Assembly: GCA_941918925.1 (NCBI GenBank)
Contig: OW799237.1
Location: 3,205,201 to 3,269,200, forward strand
DNA: 64,000 bases
Direction of reading: 5' to 3'
Origin: Phyto melanocephala
Taxonomy: Eukaryota; Arthropoda; Insecta; Diptera; Rhinophoridae
Positions 56,359 through 64,000 of the stretch are shown one piece after another (positions within the stretch are counted from its first letter, which is position 1; each line of letters begins with the position of its first letter). The notes beneath the pieces were generated by a model. That model saw nothing but the letters and a program-made list of their open reading frames with translations. It was not told where the DNA came from and did no database searches. The position numbers and the translations under genes are program-made.

Positions 56359-56907
56359 ATCTGCACTACTACACAATCATATGGAAGCGTTGTTTTATTT
56401 TGGCGCTTCATCATCATATATATTTGTCATATATATATCATATTTGATTATCAGTTTAATATAGCGTTATCATTTCAATATTATGACGACATTTTAAATT
56501 TGATAAACTACTTAGTATGTTGTGCTGTATAATGGCATAACTCTATCAACATCGGGACAGTAGTGTTTTATTTATCTTTTTCTGCTTCGGTAGTTATTTG
56601 CTTATTCTTTATTTGTTTTGAAAAGAATATCGCACAGTTTTTTATTAATCATTTATATAAAAAAAAGTGACATACATTCTTAGTCTATAGGAATTTTTAT
56701 TTTTTATGAAATGTTCCTAAGATTTTCAAAATGTTTCGATAATCCATTTACATATTTCAATCTTGGTCTGAAGTTTGGTTAGTTTGGCTTATATTTTCTG
56801 TGCAATTTTCTTGTCATTATATTTTTAATTCCCTTATATTTACTTATATTTAAATTTTTACATTATATTTTTATAGTTTAAGTAAAAAGCATTGTAAATT
56901 TTTTTTT
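56359..56907. other. AT-rich sequence, nothing recognised
   Basis: No feature supported. Confidence 0.45.
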
Positions 56908-56980
56908 TTTTTAGTAGAAGTTTGTAGCCAATTATGGCCTAGAGGCTTGGTTGCCGAAATTTAAATAAATAAATAAATAA
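56908..56980 (+). repeat. 70-bp inverted repeat, right arm (possible LINE 3' end)
   Basis: TAGTAGAAGTTTGTAGCCAA ... GGCTTGGTTGCCGAAATTTA then AATAAATAAATAAATAA. Partner of 53811-53883, 3 kb away in opposite orientation. Confidence 0.65.
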
Positions 56981-57203
56981 AATTTACATATTCAATAAAA
57001 TATTAATAAGTTCTTACAGTTCATGAAATTTAAAAAGCTCTTAAAGTTTTAAAAAGTTCCTATATTTGATTTCAAAAGGATATAAACTTTTAAGTTCGAG
57101 CTAAAAAAAAACTAATGATAATTTAACATGTATTTTGACGTATGGTACTACATATAACGTTTGTATTATTTAAAAAATAAAACAAAATAAATAAATAATC
57201 TCG

Positions 57204-57825
57204 CTCTCAACCAGTGTTGCCACGACCAAAAAAAATTTACAACCAAAATTAGTTCAAAAAGTAACCAAATATAAAAAAGTAACCAAAATTAAAATATATT
57301 TGATTTATTTTAAATTTGTTTTACTTTTAATATAAAAAATATTTGTACTTTGCGAATGAATTATGAACTAAGAATAAACCAAAAATTAAAGTCTTACGTA
57401 TCAAGTAACATAAAAAAACTTAAAGGTAATTTTATTACAAATAACGATAAATAAATTAAAAGGTTTTATTTAAAAAAAAATTTTTTTTTATTTGAAATTT
57501 TAATACAATATAAAAATATTTGTACTTGTACTTGTTTTTTAAAACAGTCATGTATTTTTTCGTACTCCAGAGTTGATCATTTGCTAAAAGAAATAGGGTT
57601 TCAAGTGCTAACAATGTTGTCTAAACATTGTCACTTAAATGAGAACATTGCAATGTTAAACGTACATATGAGAACATGATTTATAAATAAAACATATTAA
57701 ATACTTCTGAATTTGGGGCTTTTAAAAAGTAACCAAAAAGGGAAAAAAATACACATCTACACACTGGCAAAAAAAATAACCAATTTTGGTTATAAATAAC
57801 CAAAAACGGCAACGCTGCTCTCAAC
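57204..57825. mobile_element. hAT-type MITE with perfect 8-bp target duplication
   Basis: The element proper is 57212-57817: it begins CAGTGTTGCCACGACC and ends CGGCAACGCTG. It is flanked on both sides by CTCTCAAC (57204-57211 and 57818-57825), an exact 8-bp duplication. Phrases such as AGTAACCAAA and ATAACCAA repeat inside. No coding sequence; 606 bp. Confidence 0.85.
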
Positions 57826-59584
57826 TAAAATTAAATATAAATCCCACTTTCACTTTAGCCTAGACATCAATTGATATGACTGCTTATAAGTGTGTGTGTG
57901 TGTGTAATATACTTAAATAGACAACCGTAAATTTGTTTATACAAATTTAATGCAAATGGGCAGGGGTTAACATATATAAAAAATATTGCCTACTTTTAGG
58001 CAACGAAAGTGAAAGACTTAAATAAATTTGGCCTATTTTTAGAAGCAAATAAAAAACAATTTCTATAAAAAATACTATAATGTTTACAAATAAAACATGT
58101 TATTTAACAAGTATTAAAGACAAAGTGGTAGGCATAAAAAGTACTATTATATGTTTAGCAAAAATTTAAATCATTACTTCAAAGGCAATAAAAAAAGGAC
58201 ATAAATAAAGAAAATTTAAGATTTGTTAAGACAAGATATAGACAAAATAGAAAAAAAAAAATTTTTTACAGCGAATAATAAAGGGCAAGAATATGTTTAA
58301 GGATAAAATATTATTTTATAATTTCAAATATAATAAAAATCTAGATTTAGCAGATAAATATTAACATTTTTCTACATAGTGCATATTTGTAACATTAAAA
58401 AGTTTTAGTGAAATCCACAAATAATCATCAGCATTGAAACCTCACAACAGATGTGCAATTATTTTATCTTTAAAAATAATAATGTTAATAAGACCACAAA
58501 AACGAAATTAAATGGCAAAAATTACAAAAAGCATTTGCGTAATTCCACACAGAAAAGTAAATAAAATAATAATCAGAGAAAAGCAAAAATACTGTAAGAA
58601 AAAATCTAACAATCAATTAAAAAAAAAACAAAAACATTTTAAATTAAAAATTAATGAATAGGAAATTTGGAAAATATTTTCCAATTATGAGGCCATCAAT
58701 AATGAGTCAATTTTAAAAACACAACTATTTACCCTTTAAATGCAAATTGATTATGCTCTATTAAAATTTTGATTTTTTTAAGAAAATTTTTAATTGAAAA
58801 TGTTTGTATGAAAATGCAAGTTTGAACAAGAAATGAGAACATGATGGCAATTTATAATATTATTAAACACGTATGACACATTTAATTAATTAAGCATTTT
58901 AAAAAACATTTTAATTAAAAAAATGTTAGCTTATTACAACTGCAAGCCAAAAGCAGAGAGCACGATAATAATTAAAATTAAATAAAATAATATGATTAAT
59001 AAGAAATTGTCAGAATCGACATGAGATGTTTAAGAAAAAAAGCTACAAATATGAGAAAAAATTATTATGGTCTCGAACTCATAGATGAGAAACAAAATTG
59101 TAGCATACTTTTCAAAAATTTTAAAGGTTTTTATTCAAAATATATACGCAGCGTTGTATTGTGTTCATCTTAAGATAAATTCATAGAGTAAAAATTTTTT
59201 ATTATGTTAAACAAACCATCCTTATAGAAAACTACCATTAGAATGAAAAATTAAAAAAAAATTTTCTCATTATGATAATCCCATAGGGATAAAAAAACTG
59301 TTCCAGAACCTACATATTATTACTACTAATATCGTCGCTAAAGCAAATTAATAATTTTCTGTTATTTGTGCACTTTCTTTTATACTCCTCCGTATATGCA
59401 TTTAATTCTTATCAACCCATCTAGTAACATTTTAAATTCAATTTATCGCTGTCTCATCGACGACTAAATTGAAGAGCATCGAGGTGGGGCTTACAAAACA
59501 ATTGTTTAGTGAAATGAAAACCTATGGACTATAATTTCAATTTACTGGCCCCCTACAACCGAACAACATTCTTATCATTTGTTT
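57826..59584. other. AT-rich sequence, nothing recognised
   Basis: A (GT)n run lies at about 57890-57905. No coding or RNA feature is supported. Confidence 0.5.
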
Positions 59585-59838
59585 GTCGATGGCTGAATAT
59601 AAAAAGGCCGCTTCTCAATTCAAAACGCTTTTTTTTATCGTTTTTTTATAGACCACATATAAAAACATTACTCCTTTGGAAAAAAAATCAGTGATCTATG
59701 CTTAAAACTAATGGATTTACAGCCACATACAAAAGCTTTAACTCATTTTATCTTTGAAAAATTTTATTCAGTTTTTTCCTTTTCCTGTAAAATAATAAAA
59801 AATCGAGATAAGCCCTTTTAGTATATTAGGCCATCGTT
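59585..59838. mobile_element. Second copy of the TCGATGGCTTAATATAAAA MITE
   Basis: GTCGATGGCTGAATATAAAA at the left, AGTATATTAGGCCATCGTT at the right. Orientation of the interior is reversed relative to 2259-2514. The inverted ends are more diverged here, so this copy is older or less constrained. Confidence 0.7.
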
Positions 59839-60936
59839 ATGCATATTTAATCTCTTTAACACATATTTCAATGTCTTTGATATTTTTTCCCAGTATGAAA
59901 AATTACTATGAAAAAAAAAAGAAAAATAAGAAATTAAAAGTTTTCCATTTGATTGCCTGCAGTAGGGCGTTTAATATTGTATTATGATGATATTTATGCA
60001 TGTACAGGTGTATATGTTAACCTGACAAGTATACTTCAATTATCTTGAGCATTTTTGAAACTAAAATATTTACTACAGCTTAAGGTGTGTATAAAAGGAT
60101 GAGTGTTAGAAAGAGAGAAAGCAAATGCAAATAGATACTTTAAATTGTTTACAAATGGTTAAATAAATACAAACTTCATGTCTGCCATACGAGCGCAACT
60201 AACAAACGTTACAAACAGCAAAAAAAAATGGTGGTGCACAGGTCGTGGAAGTAAAATTATTTAAAATTAAACTGAGTGAATTGCTAGGAGTAAAAGTAGA
60301 CATAAGAGATGAGCTAAAGAATAAGTGTTTTATAATAATCGCCTTAACATATGCAATATATATGAAGCTTTTTTTAAAATCATATTGCCAACTTAAATTT
60401 AGCTCTTCACAACTAACTTTCATCTTGTGCATTTTAGATTTGATAAAAAACATTTGAGGGGCTTAAGAACTATTTTCTATTAATGTTGAAATTTAAAAAC
60501 AGACAGGGTAGACAAAATTAGTATTAAGGTCGAATAAACATTGTTTGATTGTTGGTAAATAATAGCAATAAAAATTTAAAAATAAATTTTCATAATGATA
60601 TTTATTTTTTGCTTGTCATTTAGTTAAACTGCATGCCTCTACTGTAGGGCTTTTTAGAGACATTTATAAACAAAATGAGTTGTTACCTTTCAATAACACT
60701 TAAGGATAACAGACAAGTGGAATAGTGGAAATTTTTATTAAAGGGCTTCAACTTCGAACACAAATAAATAAATATTCTCCAGATATTGTTATTATTCATT
60801 TGAAAGAATAATATAAATAACTAAAACAATAAAATAGAAAAAGTAGCAAAACAAATTTATAGGAAATTTTGTAAAAATACAAAATTATAAAAACTTTATA
60901 TTTAATCAAAACAAATAGGTTTTGGTTAACTGAAAA
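59839..60936. other. AT-rich sequence, nothing recognised
   Basis: Overlapping opposite-strand ORFs at 60199-60457 show no family signature. Confidence 0.5.
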
Positions 60937-61560
60937 TCCAAACGCCAATTGCACCTCAATAGGAGTAATGTATAGTGTGGAATTACTTTTGAAAATATTA
61001 AGCCTTACTTTTTTGAAAATGGAATCAATATAACTGTAAATGAAGTGCAGAATCGAATTAGGGTAGAAAATTTTTTACGTTCTGGAGAAAAATTACGGCA
61101 TTCGAATGGGATCGAAATCTAAAAATTCTTATTAAACTTTTTATACTAAAAGCACAGCGGAATCGATCGTTTAAGTACAATTATGATTGTGATCGAATGC
61201 CGTTTTATGGGTCCTGCTCTTGAAAATAAACTTGAGATCTGGTTTCAGCAGGATGGAGCCACTGACCGAAACACAATGGCACGTTTCAGTAAAATTTTTG
61301 AAGAACAAATAATTTCGAGAAATTCTAAAATTAACTGGGCATCGCGTTGGCCACATTTTTAAGCAGCCAATTATTTTCTTTTGGGTTATTTGAAGGAGCA
61401 CGTATGTAAGAACAAGACCGAGAAAATTCTTTAACTAAAGGCCATCATTGTGTCAGAAATTCGAGCGCTACAGCCACAAATATGTTAAGGAAAATGCCCA
61501 TCATTGGAAAGCTGACGACGGTGGTGATATTATTTTTCATTTTGAAGATTTTATAATCTA
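60937..61560 (+). pseudogene. mariner-like transposase relic with inserted MITE
   Basis: After the MITE the frame reads WFQQDGATDRNTMARFSKIF, then ISRNSKINWASRWPHF (normally WPPRSPDL), YFLLGYLKEHVCKNKTEK and IRALQPQ. The block before the MITE (GVEL-LLKILSLTFLKMES, near 60976-61030) matches the pre-WFQQDG part of the relic at 280-790. Stops and frameshifts show it is dead. Confidence 0.75.
61091..61206. mobile_element. AATTACGG MITE inserted in the mariner relic
   Basis: AATTACGGCATTCGAA at the left and GATCGAATGCCGTTTTA at the right. It splits the mariner frame just before WFQQDG. Shorter (116 bp) than the copy at 4670-4826 because it lacks the repeated GTTCGAGTAAAA block. Confidence 0.7.
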
Positions 61561-64000
61561 AAAAATACATACAATATAAACGAAAAGTTACTACATTTTT
61601 AAACCCTATGGTCACTTTCGGCCCATTCTAAATGACTTTTCCAACTATAAATTTCATGATGCTATTTAGTGATGCATTTATGAATATGACCAAATATATA
61701 ACGAGAAAAGAGCTATAGTAAACAGCACATAGCATTTAAAAAAATTTTTGGTACTGCTAAGTTAGAATGTAAAACAATAATCGAATATTTTGCTTAATGT
61801 TTGTTTAGCGACACTTGTTACAAATAACTTAATTGACCTGTAAAGCATTATTTATAGTTTTATTAACTCAAAATAATTCTAGCAAAAAAAAAACACACAC
61901 ACGCGTGTCCACAACAAAAAATTACAAAATTTTCATCAACGTCAAATGCTACGCAACCTAGAGAGCGCACAACAACAAAAATTAGTCAGAGCAAAAACAT
62001 TCTTTTTAAATTATCCTATTATCCACATACACATTTGCATGCATATATATTGTACAATGACTTTTAAAAAATACATACATACACATATTAAAACAAATGC
62101 TTAAATAAACAACAAAACAAAAATGTATTATACAGTTCCCACGTTCCTAGTATTAAGCAGGCGTACAAGGGGTATTCACTAGGACATGCAAAAGAGCTGA
62201 ACAGAAAAAAAAACTTAATTTAAATTATAAATTTATGGCATACAAATTATTAATATAAAAAATTAAAATATTAAAAAAAAATTTGTTTCATAAAATTCTA
62301 ATGACATTATAAATACCCCTAATGTTATTTTATAAATTTTATTTTTGTACCTAGTATTTGAAAAAAAACGAAATAAATATGTCATATTCCTATTTTAACA
62401 TTTTGAAATTTATTTTGCGTATTTTATTTTGTAAATGTTTTTCAATTTTCGCAGCTGTTTATTTTATGTTTGTTTTATTATTTTCTATACTCAGAGTAAA
62501 AATCAGGCTCCCTTAAATCTGTATCTCTTTGTTTAGTCAACTAAAAAACTAACAAAATTTATACTAATAATCCGTTTAGTTTAATATAGTGATTAAATGA
62601 AATGACGCCAAAACAAGAAATAGAGAAGGCAGTCTTTAAATTTCTATTTGTTTTCATAAAAAAAAAAATTTAATTTGTCTACATTTATAATGTTGCCAAT
62701 AAGATTCTAAACATTTCAATCATGGTGATCGCAATTCTAAAAGAATTTTTTTTTAATTTTTTTTTATATAAAGTTTGACTATTGGAAATTATGAGAAAAG
62801 AGAAAAAATATATGAAATTTTTACATTTGAAAGGGAACAGCTGATGACCAGTTAATCTATGGAAACTACCTAAGTGTACCCTGATGTCATTAGAATTTAA
62901 ATTTATTGACACCTACTTGAACGTGGCGAATTTCCAAACTTTGTGTTCTCTGATGAATAAAATTTTTCTATTGAGAAATTAATAAACTCTTAAAATGATC
63001 ATGTTTATTTAACTAAACGCACTCACAAAATTTTAGCCTACAAACGGGCACCCAAAGTAATGTTTCATCTCAAAAAGTGGTAGAAGCAGCTGTGGCCGCC
63101 GAAGGACGCTGTCCAATCGTTCTCTATTAATAGAGACTTTCTTTAAAAGTTTCTGTTATCTTCGAATTTATTTAAAATTTTCTAGAAACAAAAAAAAAAT
63201 CGAAAATATATTTAATTTAAAAAAAAAAATTAATTTCCGAATTTTGTTTAACTACCGATGACCATCAGAAATTTTTAACAGATTGGAAGAGGATCTGAGG
63301 CTAAAACATGTAATAATAATTAATTACCACGTCAGGTGTTACGTTATATAGCATCTAGATTTTACGCTGCGAAGGCATACCTAAATAAATGAAGACAAAA
63401 TCACTAGATTAATTTGAAAATAGCTAAAATGGCATTACATTTCAACAATGATAAATGAAAAAAGTATGTTTGTTTTGCAGCTAACTTCACTAAGTAATGC
63501 TCTGTCAAAATCAGATTTTCTAGTTTTAAAGCGTTGAAGCCGCACTATTTGGGTTTGCTGTATAACTTTGTATTAGCATGAGTCTAACTCAAAAATACAA
63601 ACGTATTGCCCACCACTGATCTAAAGGGTTATAAAAATGTTGAAATGAAATAAAACAATGCTCGTCTAAGAAATTAACGTTGTAATGGAATAGGCTTAGT
63701 CTAGATGTTCGCTCTGAAGTCAAATTTTATATACTTGTATTCGGCTGAACTTTGAGGAAGAACGTAAGAAATACCGATTTTTAAGGCATTATTATTGTTA
63801 TTTTCATTATTGGTACAGAAGTGTGACTTCGGAGAACCTCTCAATTTTAACGAGATATAATCTTATTCTACAAATTGCTTATGCAAACTATCTACTATGG
63901 CGTTCGAAACTTTATACTGTCATCTTTCTATCGTTCCACAATAGCTAAAAGAAATTAATTCTCACTGATAAACAAAGATTTCGGCATATAATTCTGCGGC
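61561..64000. other. AT-rich sequence, nothing recognised
   Basis: No exon, RNA gene or classifiable transposon could be supported. A less AT-rich patch at 63080-63118 (GCAGCTGTGGCCGCCGAAGG) has no recognisable protein sense. Confidence 0.5.

Overview
The window looks like a dipteran, most likely calyptrate-fly, nuclear contig. It is extremely AT-rich, its introns are either about 70 bp or tens of kilobases, and it is full of decayed transposons. The organism call is inference: the one host gene is closest to an insect RGS-type RhoGEF, and some repeats resemble fly repeats.

One host gene is recognisable. It lies on the minus strand and resembles Drosophila RhoGEF2 (the PDZ-RhoGEF/LARG/p115 family). 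Its exons fit together in phase. A 591-codon first exon (48872-47099) is followed by exons at 46736-46400 and 46325-46188, then a roughly 30.5-kb intron, then exons at 15664-15261, 15189-14598, 14528-14471, 13048-12929 and 12834-12635. These encode the end of a disordered linker, the whole Dbl-homology (DH) domain and most of the PH domain. A second possible first exon (16169-16102), with a TATA-like box upstream, ends in the same phase and would feed the same 15664 acceptor. The PDZ, RGS-like and C1 regions expected upstream, and the 3' end of the gene, are not seen here.

The rest is mobile-element debris. By region: (a) 1-12.2 kb: mariner-like relic, several MITEs, three non-LTR (LINE) fragments, one with a gag-like ORF. 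(b) 12.6-16.3 kb: RhoGEF exons, with an antisense-to-plus LINE relic and a tRNA-like relic in introns. (c) 17.8-34.6 kb, inside the giant intron: pogo/Tigger-like element with TA duplications, a GC-richer repeat, Helitron-like elements with CTAG ends, a foldback element nested in a Helitron, and a dispersed repeat with a hairpin end. (d) 34.96-37.39 kb: a head-to-head Penelope-like composite flanked by a perfect 14-bp direct repeat, the most striking structure in the window. (e) 38.5-45.7 kb: LINE tails, a 181-bp tandem duplication, another hairpin-end repeat and a mariner relic. (f) 46.2-48.9 kb: 5' exons of the RhoGEF gene. (g) 50.2-61.6 kb: Helitron helicase relic, hAT elements with 8-bp target duplications, other MITEs, a third mariner relic. 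Long stretches between these are AT-rich sequence in which I see nothing.

All homology calls come from reading translated sequence by eye; no database search was run. Boundaries of old repeats are approximate.
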